Below, in pieces: positions 44,651 through 53,359 of a DNA stretch of 64,000 nucleotides. A program made the position numbers and the translations under genes. Origin of the DNA: Algoriphagus marinus (GTDB taxonomy: Bacteria; Bacteroidota; Bacteroidia; Cytophagales; Cyclobacteriaceae); the NCBI RefSeq assembly GCF_001936475.1, contig NZ_MSPQ01000010.1, positions 62,001 to 126,000 of the forward strand, written 5' to 3'. The notes below the pieces were generated by a model. The model worked only from the letters and a program-made list of their open reading frames with translations, searched no databases and was not told the origin of the DNA. Position 1 is the stretch's first letter, and each line of letters starts with the position of its first letter.

Positions 44651-45757
44651 TTAAAAAAAATCCTTCATTTTATCAAAAAAGGTTTTATCACCTTTTCCTG
44701 GATCCGGTTTGAAGTTTTCAGAGAATCTCAAATTTTCCAAAACGTTTTTCTCTTCTCTGGATAAATTTGTTGGCGTCCAAACATTTACCATTATTAATTG
44801 GTCTCCCCGAGTGTAGCCATTGATATCTTTGATCCCTTTTCCTTTAAGCCGAAGCATTTTTCCACTTTGTGTTCCAGGATCAATTTTGATTTTCACCTTT
44901 CCTTCGATCGTAGGCACTTCTACGGAAGCTCCAAGAGCTGCATCTATGAATGAAATATATAAATCGAAGATGACGTTATTTCCGTCTCGCTGTAATGTAT
45001 CGTCTTCAAGCTCTTCGATTACAATCAAAAGATCACCTGCTATTCCACCTGGGATTTCGTTACCTTTTCCGGACATGCTTAACTGCATTCCCTCAGCCAC
45101 TCCACCTGGAATATTGATTGGAATTATTTCTTCTTTGACAACCAGACCTCTGGAATCTGCTTCTGCAGGTTTTTTATCAACGATTTGTCCACTACCTCCG
45201 CAAACAGCACAGGTGCTGGCAGAGACCATTTGGCCAAGCATGGTATTTACCACCTTCTTGATTTGACCTGAGCCTTGACAAGTAGCGCAAGACTTGAAAG
45301 AAACACCATCAGCGACAACATGTCTCTTTACTTTGATCTTTTTCTCAACACCATTAGCAATTTCACTTAGGGTCAACTTTAGTTTTAATCTAAGGTTTGT
45401 CCCTTTCTTAGTCCGTCGACCACCACCTCCGCCTCCGCCAAAGAATGATCCGAAGCCGCCACCGCCGAAGATGTCACCGAATTGGGAGAAAATATCTTCC
45501 ATATTCATACCCCCTCCGCCATATCCGCCACCGCCAAGACCTTGATGACCGAATTGATCGTACCGCTGCTTTTTCTCTGGGTTACTCAATACCTCATACG
45601 CCTCAGCTGCCTCTTTGAATTTATCTTCAGCCTCAGGGTTATTAGGGTTTTTATCTGGATGATATTGGATTGCTAGTTTTCTGTAAGCTTTCTTTATCTC
45701 ATCTGCAGAGGCAGACTTGGATAAACCTAGCACCTCATAATAATCTCTTTTTGCCAT
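44651..45757 (-). CDS. dnaJ: Chaperone protein DnaJ
   Basis: Co-chaperone that delivers substrates to DnaK. The J domain (residues 3-70) has HPD at 33-35, followed by a Gly/Phe-rich linker ([13 protein letters not shown]). The zinc domain has only two CxxCxGxG motifs, CATCQGSG and CAVCGGSG, instead of four. They align with motifs 2 and 3 of E. coli DnaJ, which form zinc centre II. The C-terminal substrate domains ([35 protein letters not shown]) are intact. At 368 aa it is otherwise normal. It lies 2 bp downstream of grpE. Confidence 0.94.
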   Translation of the reverse strand: MAKRDYYEVLGLSKSASADEIKKAYRKLAIQYHPDKNPNNPEAEDKFKEAAEAYEVLSNPEKKQRYDQFGHQGLGGGGYGGGGMNMEDIFSQFGDIFGGGGFGSFFGGGGGGGRRTKKGTNLRLKLKLTLSEIANGVEKKIKVKRHVVADGVSFKSCATCQGSGQIKKVVNTMLGQMVSASTCAVCGGSGQIVDKKPAEADSRGLVVKEEIIPINIPGGVAEGMQLSMSGKGNEIPGGIAGDLLIVIEELEDDTLQRDGNNVIFDLYISFIDAALGASVEVPTIEGKVKIKIDPGTQSGKMLRLKGKGIKDINGYTRGDQLIMVNVWTPTNLSREEKNVLENLRFSENFKPDPGKGDKTFFDKMKDFF

Positions 45758-45759
45758 AA

Positions 45760-46335
45760 TTATGCTCCTATCACTACTTTGGCAAAGCGGACAACTTTAT
45801 CCCCTAGGGTATATCCTTTCTCCACCACATCTACTACTTTTCCTTTCAATTCTTTTGTTGGGGCTGGTATTTGAGTAATTGCCTCTTGGTTATCGGCATC
45901 AAACGACTTACCAACCAAATCTTCCATTGGCATAAGTCCTTTGCTTTTTAGAATTCTGACCAATTTTTGAAAAATCAGATGATTTCCTTCTCTAACTTTA
46001 AATGCATCTTTTTCGCTTTCACTTGCTTTAAGCGATCTTTCAAAATCATCAACAACGGGAATCAAATCTTTCAAAACTTCTTCCGAAGCTGTAGAAATCA
46101 GATCCAGACGCTCTTTAGAAGTCCTCTTGCGAAAGTTTTCAAAATCCGAATAAAGTCTGAGATACTTATTTTTCAATTCTGCTATTTCGAGCTCTAAAGT
46201 ATTTTCCCCACCTTCTCCACTGGTCGAATCAGAAGATTCAGTTGGGTCATCATTTTTATTATCCTTTGCTTTTACCCCTTCTAATTGGTCTTCTTGTTCG
46301 TTCATTTCTTGATTTATTTGTTCTTCATCAATCAT
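45760..46335 (-). CDS. grpE: Nucleotide exchange factor GrpE
   Basis: Exchange factor of DnaK, 191 aa. It has an acidic, disordered N-terminus, a long coiled coil ([26 protein letters not shown] near 48-75), and the beta domain with [19 protein letters not shown] and [19 protein letters not shown] near the end. First gene of the grpE-dnaJ unit. A short inverted repeat lies upstream at 46379-46392. Confidence 0.94.
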   Translation of the reverse strand: MIDEEQINQEMNEQEDQLEGVKAKDNKNDDPTESSDSTSGEGGENTLELEIAELKNKYLRLYSDFENFRKRTSKERLDLISTASEEVLKDLIPVVDDFERSLKASESEKDAFKVREGNHLIFQKLVRILKSKGLMPMEDLVGKSFDADNQEAITQIPAPTKELKGKVVDVVEKGYTLGDKVVRFAKVVIGA

Positions 46336-46378
46336 AATTCAATTTCTTCTAGTTGGCTTTGCATCCATATCAATATTG

Positions 46379-46392
46379 TTGCCATCTGGCAA
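46379..46392. promoter_or_regulatory. Inverted repeat upstream of grpE
   Basis: TTGCCATCTGGCAA is a perfect 6-2-6 inverted repeat, followed by further TGGCA/TGACA-like words within 25 bp. It might be an operator for the heat-shock unit, but it matches no operator that I can name (it is not CIRCE). Confidence 0.25.
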
Positions 46393-46411
46393 AAACTGAC
46401 AATGTGGCACT

Positions 46412-47407
46412 TTATGCCTGATGTATTGCCTGCCAGATTAAATCTTTAAGCACGTCAAGGTTGTATTGGGAAACCGAAGAAATAAAAGTGTAAGGAATTC
46501 CTTTGGGGATTTCTTTTTCCATTTCCTTCATCAATTCCTCGTCCAGCATATCGGATTTTGAAATGGCCAAAATCCTTCGTTTGTCCAATAATTCGGGATT
46601 ATACTTTTCCAACTCTCCAATTAAAATCTCATACTGCTTAGTCAAATCCGGAGCATCTGCAGGAATCATGAAAAGTAGAATAGAGTTCCTCTCAATATGT
46701 CTTAAAAAACGAATACCTAAACCTTTCCCTTCAGCCGCTCCTTCTATAATCCCTGGAATATCTGCCATTACAAATGATTGATCCCCTCGATAGGCTACTA
46801 CTCCAAGATTGGGAACCAATGTTGTAAAAGGGTAATCTCCAATCTCTGGTCGTGCCGCAGAGATAGATGACAATAAGGTAGATTTACCAGCATTAGGGAA
46901 CCCAACTAAACCCACATCAGCCAGTAGTTTAAGCTCAAGTATGATCCATTCTTCAATTCCAGGTTCTCCTGGCTGAGAATAGTGTGGAGCCTGATTAGTA
47001 GATGTTTTAAAATGATCATTCCCCAGTCCACCTCTACCACCACGGGTCAAGATCACTTCTTGCCCATCTTCAGTTATTTCGAATCTTTTTTCTCCTGTTT
47101 CAGCATCTTTGGCTACAGTACCCAAAGGCACTTCAAGAATAATATCTTTCCCATCAGCACCTGTCCTACGTCCACCTTCACCATGCTTTCCCCCATCAGC
47201 AATGACATGTTTTTTATATTTCAAGTGGAGTAAAGTCCACACTTGAGTAGTTCCCTTTAAAATAATGTGACCACCTCTTCCACCATCACCTCCATCTGGT
47301 CCGCCTTTAGGCACATGCTTTTCCCTTCGGAAATGCATAGCGCCAGCACCCCCGGCACCTGATCGGGAGCAAAATTTAACATAATCTATAAAGTTGGAAT
47401 CGGCCAT
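46412..47407 (-). CDS. obg: GTPase Obg
   Basis: Ribosome-associated GTPase of 331 aa. The glycine-rich Obg fold spans residues 3-158 ([31 protein letters not shown]). The G domain follows with G1 GFPNAGKST near 168, G3 DIPGIIEGA near 215 and G4 SKSDMLDEE near 285. The variable C-terminal OCT domain of Proteobacteria is absent, the usual state in Bacteroidota. A -7 element and a palindromic hairpin lie in the 75 bp between adk and obg. Confidence 0.95.
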   Translation of the reverse strand: MADSNFIDYVKFCSRSGAGGAGAMHFRREKHVPKGGPDGGDGGRGGHIILKGTTQVWTLLHLKYKKHVIADGGKHGEGGRRTGADGKDIILEVPLGTVAKDAETGEKRFEITEDGQEVILTRGGRGGLGNDHFKTSTNQAPHYSQPGEPGIEEWIILELKLLADVGLVGFPNAGKSTLLSSISAARPEIGDYPFTTLVPNLGVVAYRGDQSFVMADIPGIIEGAAEGKGLGIRFLRHIERNSILLFMIPADAPDLTKQYEILIGELEKYNPELLDKRRILAISKSDMLDEELMKEMEKEIPKGIPYTFISSVSQYNLDVLKDLIWQAIHQA

Positions 47408-47420
47408 TTTTTTGGAAAGA

Positions 47421-47446
47421 AAAAGGCTAAGCTTTAAAGCTTAGCC
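47421..47446 (-). terminator. Palindromic hairpin between adk and obg
   Basis: A perfect 22 bp palindrome (47425-47446, reading GGCTAAGCTTT and its complement), followed on the minus strand by TTTTTC. It probably ends adk transcripts. A -7 element lies upstream of it, so the hairpin may also sit in the obg leader. Confidence 0.7.
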
Positions 47447-47459
47447 AAATATTGAAATG

Positions 47460-47467
47460 CAAAATTA
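47460..47467 (-). promoter_or_regulatory. -7 element TAATTTTG for obg
   Basis: Exact TAnnTTTG match on the minus strand between the adk stop and the hairpin. No -33 TTG at the usual spacing was seen. Confidence 0.4.
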
Positions 47468-47482
47468 CTAAAATAAAGGCAA

Positions 47483-48055
47483 TCAGTAGCTATCTATCAC
47501 TGAAGTGATCTCAGCAAAGATTTCTTCAATTTTTCCCACACCGTTTATCTTGGTTAATTTATTTTGACCAGAGTAGTAATCCGCAACAGGCAGCGTTTCA
47601 TCCAGATAGACCTTGATTCTTGTATTTATTTTAGCATCATCTTGGTCATCAACTCTGTTGGAGGTCTTGCCACGTTCTTTTATTCGCTCTTTCAAAATCT
47701 CTTGCGGAACTTCCAAAGCAATCATTCCCGAAATCTCCATTTTATGATTTCCAAGCATCTTATCCAAAGCCTCAGCTTGCGCAGTGGTCCGTGGAAAACC
47801 ATCAAAAATAAATCCGTGGGTATCTTTTGTCTCGCTGATTTTATCCTCAACCATACCAATTACCACTTCATCGGGAACAAGATGACCCTCATTCATATAC
47901 TTTTTAGCCAGCAATCCCAACTCAGTTCCTTCCCCTAAATGTTTTCGAAACAAGTCACCAGTTGAAAGATGGGTTAATCCATATTTTTGAATAAGCTTTT
48001 CACTTTGAGTGCCTTTTCCTGCGCCAGGAGGGCCAAATAGTACAATGTTATACAT
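47483..48055 (-). CDS. adk: Adenylate kinase
   Basis: Interconverts AMP, ADP and ATP. The P-loop GPPGAGKGT spans residues 7-15. Family motifs are HLSTGDLFRKHL near 33, GFIFDGFPRTTAQAEAL near 80 and KTSNRVDDQDDAKINTR near 127. It is the short type (190 aa) without the zinc-binding lid insertion. It follows hpt after 3 bp. Confidence 0.96.
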   Translation of the reverse strand: MYNIVLFGPPGAGKGTQSEKLIQKYGLTHLSTGDLFRKHLGEGTELGLLAKKYMNEGHLVPDEVVIGMVEDKISETKDTHGFIFDGFPRTTAQAEALDKMLGNHKMEISGMIALEVPQEILKERIKERGKTSNRVDDQDDAKINTRIKVYLDETLPVADYYSGQNKLTKINGVGKIEEIFAEITSVIDSY

Positions 48056-48058
48056 TCC

Positions 48059-48607
48059 TTAGATAATTAATTGAGATACCGATAACTGATAAATTGAAGG
48101 TAAATTCCTTCCTAAACCATCGTAATCGAGACCATAACCGACGACAAATTTATTCGGAATTTCAAAACCGACATAATCTAAAGCATAATTAAACTGAAAA
48201 GCCTCTGGCTTAAAAAGCAAAGTTGCAATTGAAATCTTAGCTGGATTTAAGTTTGAGATTTCTGAAATAAGGTATTTCATGGTTATTCCCGTATCTACAA
48301 TATCTTCAACAATCAAGATATTTTTCCCAGCTATGTCCTCTTCTAAACCTAGAATCGACCTAATTTTCCCTGAACTTTCAGTGCCCACATAACTTTTAAC
48401 TTTGATAAAAGAAGTAGACAAAGGAAGATCAATCGCCCTACATAAGTCTGCCATAAAGATGGAGGCTCCATTTAATACCCCAATCACCAACAATTCCTCC
48501 CCTTCAAAATCTTTAGTGATTCGCTGACCCAGATTTTTGACTTCAATTAAAATTTTTGCCTCATCAAGAAAAGGTGAAAATTCTTGATTGTGGATCCTTA
48601 TACTCAT
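48059..48607 (-). CDS. hpt: Hypoxanthine phosphoribosyltransferase
   Basis: Salvages hypoxanthine (and usually guanine) with PRPP. The PRPP motif ILIVEDIVDTGIT is near residue 98, GVLNGASIFMADL near 43 is the first loop, and IPNKFVVGYGLDYDGLGRNLP is the C-terminal base-binding signature. The length of 182 aa is standard. It sits in a tight unit with the M42-type peptidase (1 bp) and adk (3 bp); together with ade and upp the window holds several salvage genes. Confidence 0.94.
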   Translation of the reverse strand: MSIRIHNQEFSPFLDEAKILIEVKNLGQRITKDFEGEELLVIGVLNGASIFMADLCRAIDLPLSTSFIKVKSYVGTESSGKIRSILGLEEDIAGKNILIVEDIVDTGITMKYLISEISNLNPAKISIATLLFKPEAFQFNYALDYVGFEIPNKFVVGYGLDYDGLGRNLPSIYQLSVSQLII

Positions 48608-48608
48608 T

Positions 48609-49517
48609 TTATAAGTTCTTAAGTAGATATTGATACATATTTATCATGGCCTCTAAATCAAATAAAGACACCTTTTCATCTGGAGTATGTACGTTATCCT
48701 CCGGAGCACCTATGAAACACCAATCAATGGCATAGGGGGAAAATTGAACTTCTCTTCCGTCTGATCCGCCATAAGCCTCGACTTCAAGTTGAAAAGGTAT
48801 ACCGCTTCTAGTCGCCAGCTCAATAATTCTGTCTGTAAATTTCTTACGTGGAATAAATTTATCTCTTATAGATATGGCGACACCTTCATGATGCCTTACT
48901 CCTTCTGTCACCCAGGTAATGTCAGAAATAAGCGCCTGTTTAATAGGTGCTTTTTCCTGGATAAAATCTAAAAGAAAAGGAATACTCCCTCCTCCATGTT
49001 CCTCATACGTGGAAAAAACTACCCAACCATCGGAAATAGTTTCACAAAGTTTTAGTGCATTATAGACGCCAAGTCTATTATCAAGATAAGCCCCCTGAAT
49101 AAATTGATCATCAATTCTAAGGTTTTGTTTGAAAGAAAGTCTTGTTCCTGGAATTATTTTTCTGGGAAAATCATGAAAAATAGCATCTTCATCGCCAATT
49201 AATTTACATTGAATACCACCCAGTCTATCCTCTCCAACAAGTTCTGAACCTTCAATTATTTCAGGACCTCCTATACTAATCAACTGATTAGCATATCGAA
49301 CCATGAATCCCACAGTATCCATATGAGCAAAAACAGCAGTTTTGGGATTTCCGAATTTCAAAAGTATACAATCATGAAACTCTTCACCAAAGTATATTTC
49401 TGGCGAAACTTTCCAAGTAACGCTTCGTTTGTATATTGTTCTTAGTAAAAACTCAGAGATGCTAGATTCATCACCCGAAACTGCATTTATATTAAGGATT
49501 TCAGTTAATAATTTCAT
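48609..49517 (-). CDS. M42/M20-type metallopeptidase
   Basis: A 302 aa predicted cytosolic aminopeptidase. Zinc-ligand motifs of the M42 family are in order: VFAHMDTVGFMVR near residue 63, AYLDNRLGVYNAL near 146 (bridging Asp), STYEEHGGGS near 173 (catalytic Glu pair), ALISDITWV near 200, and the last histidine in APEDNVHTPDEKV near 281. It is shorter than the usual 340-360 aa. No signal peptide is present. First gene of the unit with hpt and adk. Confidence 0.85.
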   Translation of the reverse strand: MKLLTEILNINAVSGDESSISEFLLRTIYKRSVTWKVSPEIYFGEEFHDCILLKFGNPKTAVFAHMDTVGFMVRYANQLISIGGPEIIEGSELVGEDRLGGIQCKLIGDEDAIFHDFPRKIIPGTRLSFKQNLRIDDQFIQGAYLDNRLGVYNALKLCETISDGWVVFSTYEEHGGGSIPFLLDFIQEKAPIKQALISDITWVTEGVRHHEGVAISIRDKFIPRKKFTDRIIELATRSGIPFQLEVEAYGGSDGREVQFSPYAIDWCFIGAPEDNVHTPDEKVSLFDLEAMINMYQYLLKNL

Positions 49518-49613
49518 TTTGGCATAAAATATGTTAAATTCATTAACTTAATTTGAAAAAAAGTTTAGAATTATTTTTTTGTTGCAATATGCTTTTAAAT
49601 AATTCATTTAGAT

Positions 49614-49642
49614 TTGTAGTAAATTAAAAGTTTATAAATTTG
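49614..49642 (+). promoter_or_regulatory. Promoter of the first ompA gene (TTG-N18-TAAATTTG)
   Basis: TTG at 49614-49616 and TAAATTTG at 49635-49642 match the Bacteroidota consensus with 18 nt spacing, leaving a leader of about 40 nt before the ATG at 49689. A second possible -7, TAGATTTG, lies at 49609-49616. Confidence 0.7.
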
Positions 49643-49688
49643 TATTCACATCTATCAACACTTAAAATTTGAACAAAAATTTTTTGTT

Positions 49689-50975
49689 ATGAAAAAAATA
49701 ATACTATCAACAATTATGGCTGGTGCCTTAGCATTCGGCGCTAACGCTCAGGAATTCGACAAATGGTCACTAGAAGTAGGCGGCGGTTTCAACAAGCCAA
49801 TGGCTCCGCTGGGTCCTGACTTTCTATCTCCTACGTTAAACTTGGGCCACATCGAATTCGGTGCTCGTTACATGTTTAATGAAAAATTTGGCCTAAAACT
49901 GGATTATGGTTTTGGATCAATGAGAGAAGCTCAAGGAAATGATTCCCAAAGCCTCCCATTCGACACGAAATATTTTAGAATGAATCTTCAAGGTGTTGCA
50001 AACATTGGAAGAATCATGAATTTCGAATCATTCACAAGAAGTTTTGGATTATTACTTCATGGAGGTGCTGGAATTGGTCGAGTGAATCCTGAGGAGAATT
50101 TGTTTAATGATTTCGATGATGATGTTTATACCATTATGTTCGGTTTAACACCTCAGTTGAAATTAAGCAAGAACATCGCCTTGGTTGGTGATATCAGTAC
50201 TGTCTTGAATGGTAGACAAACTGTTACATGGGATGGATCTACAGCTATTAGACCTTCCACCGACAATGGCTTCTATGGTGCAAATGGAACTTGGTGGACA
50301 GGAACTCTTGGTCTACAGTTTTACTTGGGTAAAAGTGAAGAACATGCAGACTGGTTCATTGCTGCTGACAAATATGCTACTAAAGAAGAGCTTGCTACTC
50401 AGATCAACGGGATCAAAGACATGTTGAAAGATTCTGACGGTGACGGAGTTCCGGATTATTTGGATAAAGAGCCTAATACTCCAGCAGGAGCTAGAGTAAA
50501 TTCTTCAGGTATGACAATGGATTCTGACGGTGATGGTACTCCTGATCACATGGATAAATGTCCATTCCTTCCTGGTCCAGCCTCTACAGGCGGTTGCCCA
50601 GTAGAAGAAATTGTAGAGCAAGTTGATTTCTTCAGAAAAGCCTTAAATGATGGCTACGTGAATGTTTATTATGCATTCGATAGCGATAAACCACTAGGTT
50701 ATTCTACTAGCGCAGCTAACTATGTATCTAACTTCTTGAAAAAGAATCCAGGTGTAAGTGTAGAAGTTAAAGGTTATGCGGACGAATTAGGTCCAGAAGA
50801 TTACAACATGAAGCTTTCTGAAAGAAGAGCTAAGGCAGTATATGATTTGTTAATTGCTTCTGGAGTTGATGCTTCAAGAATCTCCTACAAAGGATACGGC
50901 GAAGACACAAGTGTTGATAAATCTTCTGCTGATGCAAGACAAATGGCAAGAAGAGCGAGCTTCGAAGTGAAGTAA
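49689..50975 (+). CDS. OmpA-family outer-membrane protein, copy 1
   Basis: A 428 aa outer-membrane protein. Signal peptide KKIILSTIMAGALAFGANAQ, then a beta-barrel of about 200 residues (EVGGGFNKPMAPLG, FGARYMFNEKFG, TLGLQFYLGK). Two thrombospondin type-3 calcium-binding repeats follow (DSDGDGVPDYLDKEP and DSDGDGTPDHMDKCP, near 255-295). The C-terminal OmpA domain binds peptidoglycan (VEVKGYADELGPEDYN and LSERRAKAVYDLL near 358-395). The last 97 residues differ from copy 2 at a single position. It has its own promoter and terminator. Confidence 0.93.
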   Translation: MKKIILSTIMAGALAFGANAQEFDKWSLEVGGGFNKPMAPLGPDFLSPTLNLGHIEFGARYMFNEKFGLKLDYGFGSMREAQGNDSQSLPFDTKYFRMNLQGVANIGRIMNFESFTRSFGLLLHGGAGIGRVNPEENLFNDFDDDVYTIMFGLTPQLKLSKNIALVGDISTVLNGRQTVTWDGSTAIRPSTDNGFYGANGTWWTGTLGLQFYLGKSEEHADWFIAADKYATKEELATQINGIKDMLKDSDGDGVPDYLDKEPNTPAGARVNSSGMTMDSDGDGTPDHMDKCPFLPGPASTGGCPVEEIVEQVDFFRKALNDGYVNVYYAFDSDKPLGYSTSAANYVSNFLKKNPGVSVEVKGYADELGPEDYNMKLSERRAKAVYDLLIASGVDASRISYKGYGEDTSVDKSSADARQMARRASFEVK

Positions 50976-51000
50976 TTCTTTCAAGAAATAATTTTAGGAA

Positions 51001-51031
51001 AGCCTGATCAAATTTGATCAGGCTTTTTTTT
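51001..51031 (+). terminator. Intrinsic terminator after ompA copy 1
   Basis: A perfect 24 bp palindrome (AGCCTGATCAAA and its complement, 51001-51024), then a run of T. Copy 2 has nearly the same hairpin. Confidence 0.88.
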
Positions 51032-51208
51032 GTAGATTTTAAGATCTTCAAAAATCTATTACTGAAATTGAAACTCAATATTCTTCGCTTTTACATCGGC
51101 AGTCAAAATTCTCTTGCTAAAAGTTGATGTTTTAGAGTAGTGCTGAATCATTAAGCTTGATTATTATTAAAGACCAAAGAAAGTGAGTTTTTTTACCCCT
51201 TTTTTCTA

Positions 51209-51216
51209 TAATTTTG
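51209..51216 (+). promoter_or_regulatory. -7 element TAATTTTG for ompA copy 2
   Basis: Exact TAnnTTTG match 33 nt before the ATG at 51250; no TTG at the -33 distance. The rest of the 218 bp between the terminator and the start holds no other feature. Confidence 0.45.
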
Positions 51217-51249
51217 AGAATGAATCACCCTAATTAAATATCCTTTGAA

Positions 51250-52557
51250 ATGAGACACCTTTTCTTATTCTTATCAATTGTATTTATTTCCAATACAGTA
51301 TTCTCCCAAAATGAATTTAACAAATGGTCAATCGAGGCTAACCTAGGTGTAAATAAGCCTATGGGACCACTCACAGGCGGCTATTTATCTCCCACTCTCA
51401 ATATTGGACATGTCGATTTTGGTGGAAGATATATGGTCAACCAATTCTACGGGTTTTCCGGAAATTTTGGATTTGGAAGTTTTAGTGAAGCCAAAGATGT
51501 AAGTCCTGAATTCAAGACAGATTACCTAAGTCTTAGTTTGAGTGGCGTCTGGAATATTGGGAGATCCCTTTCGTTTGAAACATTTACAAAAAGGTTTACT
51601 GTTTTAGGAGAATTTGGAGTAGGTATTGGATCTTTAAAATCAGAAAATCGGATTAACTCAGAAGGTAAGTTACCCGATTTCGATCCTGATTATGTTTATT
51701 CTTTTAACTCATCTTTAAAAGGGCTGTATTCTCTTTCAAATAGAATCAGCTTACAAGGAACTATTTCTATGATTGTCAACGGAAGACAGCGATATACATT
51801 CGACGGAAATGACTTTAATCAGATTGGAAGACCTTTAGTTCCAGAAATCCCTTTTGTCCACGCTACTGCTACTTGGTGGACTGGCACCGTTGGGCTTAAT
51901 TTTTACTTAGGAAAAAACGAGACTCATGCAGATTGGTATATTCAAGAGGACAAGTATGCGACTAAAGAAGAATTAGCTTCACAAATAGGCGGGATTAAAG
52001 ATATGCTGAAAGATTCTGATGGTGACGGTGTTCCGGATTATTTGGATAAAGAACCTAATACTCCTGCTGGAGCTAGAGTTAATTCATTTGGAACCACTAT
52101 GGATTCTGACGGTGACGGCACACCAGATCATCTGGATAAATGTCCATTCCTTCCTGGCCCTTCCTCAACAGGAGGCTGTCCAGTAGAAAAGATTGTAGAA
52201 CAAGTTGACTACCTCAGAAAAGCAATTAATGACGGCTTTGTCAATGTTTACTATGCATTCGACAGCGACAAGCCACTAGGATACTCTACTAGCGCAGCTA
52301 ACTACGTATCAAACTTCTTGAAAAAGAATCCAGGTGTAAGTGTTGAGGTTAAAGGTTATGCGGATGAATTAGGCCCAGAAGATTACAACATGAAGCTTTC
52401 TGAAAGAAGAGCTAAGGCAGTATATGATTTGTTGGTTGCTTCTGGTGTTGATGCTTCAAGAATTTCCTACAAAGGATACGGTGAAGACACAAGCGTTGAT
52501 AAATCTTCTGCTGATGCAAGACAAATGGCAAGAAGAGCAAGCTTCGAAGTGAAGTAA
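51250..52557 (+). CDS. OmpA-family outer-membrane protein, copy 2
   Basis: A 435 aa tandem paralogue of the preceding gene with the same order: signal peptide (MRHLFLFLSIVFISNTVFSQ), barrel, two thrombospondin type-3 repeats and OmpA domain. The barrel half differs clearly from copy 1 (FSGNFGFGSFSEAKD against LKLDYGFGSMREAQG). From about residue 240 the two are almost the same in protein and DNA, including the terminator. This asymmetry suggests gene conversion of the 3' half, or strong selection on it. Both presumably tether the outer membrane to peptidoglycan. Confidence 0.92.
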   Translation: MRHLFLFLSIVFISNTVFSQNEFNKWSIEANLGVNKPMGPLTGGYLSPTLNIGHVDFGGRYMVNQFYGFSGNFGFGSFSEAKDVSPEFKTDYLSLSLSGVWNIGRSLSFETFTKRFTVLGEFGVGIGSLKSENRINSEGKLPDFDPDYVYSFNSSLKGLYSLSNRISLQGTISMIVNGRQRYTFDGNDFNQIGRPLVPEIPFVHATATWWTGTVGLNFYLGKNETHADWYIQEDKYATKEELASQIGGIKDMLKDSDGDGVPDYLDKEPNTPAGARVNSFGTTMDSDGDGTPDHLDKCPFLPGPSSTGGCPVEKIVEQVDYLRKAINDGFVNVYYAFDSDKPLGYSTSAANYVSNFLKKNPGVSVEVKGYADELGPEDYNMKLSERRAKAVYDLLVASGVDASRISYKGYGEDTSVDKSSADARQMARRASFEVK

Positions 52558-52574
52558 TTCTTTCTGTATATTAT

Positions 52575-52608
52575 TAGGAAAGCCTGATCAAAATTGATCA
52601 GGCTTTCC
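52575..52608 (+). terminator. Intrinsic terminator after ompA copy 2
   Basis: A long stem from AGGAAAGCCTGATCAA and its complement across 52575-52608. It is a diverged copy of the hairpin after copy 1; the T tract is weaker (TTTCCTGTTTT). Confidence 0.8.
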
Positions 52609-52643
52609 TGTTTTAAATAGTTTCAATTACAATTTGATAAGAT

Positions 52644-52691
52644 TTGTAAATTTTACAAGAATAAAAATCGGCCTTAAACAGCCGGTTTTTT
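52644..52691 (+). terminator. Inverted repeat and second hairpin in front of upp
   Basis: TTGTAAA and TTTACAA (52644-52658) form a 7-1-7 inverted repeat. A 7 bp stem (AATCGGC at 52666-52672, GCCGGTT at 52681-52687) is followed by six T. It lies just upstream of the upp -7 element and could be a backup terminator for ompA copy 2 or part of upp control. Confidence 0.4.
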
Positions 52692-52695
52692 CTTT

Positions 52696-52703
52696 TATCT
52701 TTG
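52696..52703 (+). promoter_or_regulatory. -7 element TATCTTTG directly before upp
   Basis: Exact TAnnTTTG match ending 4 nt before the ATG at 52708, which predicts a leaderless or nearly leaderless transcript. The same tight layout is seen before tilS. Confidence 0.4.
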
Positions 52704-52707
52704 AAAC

Positions 52708-53352
52708 ATGTTTATCCTTTCTCAAACTCCTTCTATTGCCAACCAATTTATGGCAGAAATGAGAGATACTGTCATCCAGAAAGACAGAATGAGGTTCAGA
52801 AAAAACTTAGAACGTTTGGGTGAAATTTTGGCTTATGAAATATCCAAAACTCTCGTTTATCAACCGAACCTGATTCAAACACCCCTTTCTAAAATTAACA
52901 TTTTAACTCCTTCCGAAAATCCTGTAATAGTTTCTGTCCTAAGGGCATCCCTGCCTTTTTACCAAGGATTTTTGAATTTCTTTGATAAAGCCGAAAGTGC
53001 TTTTATAGGGGCTTTTAGAGAAGAGGAAAATAATGGAGAAATCAAAATCAATCTTGGCTATCATGCAAGTCCTTTTTTAGGAGAAAAAGTATTGATCTTA
53101 ACAGACCCGATGCTAGCAACTGGAAAATCTTTAATAGAGTCAATTAATACACTTTCTAAAAATGGAACTCCAAAACACATTCACATTGCGGCAGGGTTTG
53201 CTGCTCCGGAAGGAATAAAATTTATTAAAGATAATTTAAGCATACCTCATACTTTTTGGATTGGAAGTATGGATGAAAGATTAAATGAACAATTTTACAT
53301 TGTTCCTGGATTGGGGGATGCAGGAGATTTAGCCTTCGGTCCAAAAATTTAA
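52708..53352 (+). CDS. upp: Uracil phosphoribosyltransferase
   Basis: Converts uracil and PRPP to UMP. The PRPP-binding motif LTDPMLATGKS is near residues 131-141. The uracil-binding end GLGDAGDLAFG near 202-212 is typical of Upp. VSVLRASLPFYQGFLN near 76 is the usual second-loop region. The length of 214 aa is normal. The exchanger gene starts 7 bp after its stop. Confidence 0.94.
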   Translation: MFILSQTPSIANQFMAEMRDTVIQKDRMRFRKNLERLGEILAYEISKTLVYQPNLIQTPLSKINILTPSENPVIVSVLRASLPFYQGFLNFFDKAESAFIGAFREEENNGEIKINLGYHASPFLGEKVLILTDPMLATGKSLIESINTLSKNGTPKHIHIAAGFAAPEGIKFIKDNLSIPHTFWIGSMDERLNEQFYIVPGLGDAGDLAFGPKI

Positions 53353-53359
53353 TCAAAAA

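Noticed and set aside
44820..45545. Two long open frames on the plus strand opposite dnaJ (44820-45266 and 45294-45545).
   Set aside because: They are shadows of dnaJ. The proline-rich translation of the second mirrors the Gly-rich linker, and neither has family motifs.
46336..46450. Sigma-54-like or CIRCE-like heat-shock element upstream of grpE.
   Set aside because: GG/GC spacing does not fit sigma-54 and no TTAGCACTC repeat is present; only a short inverted repeat could be supported.
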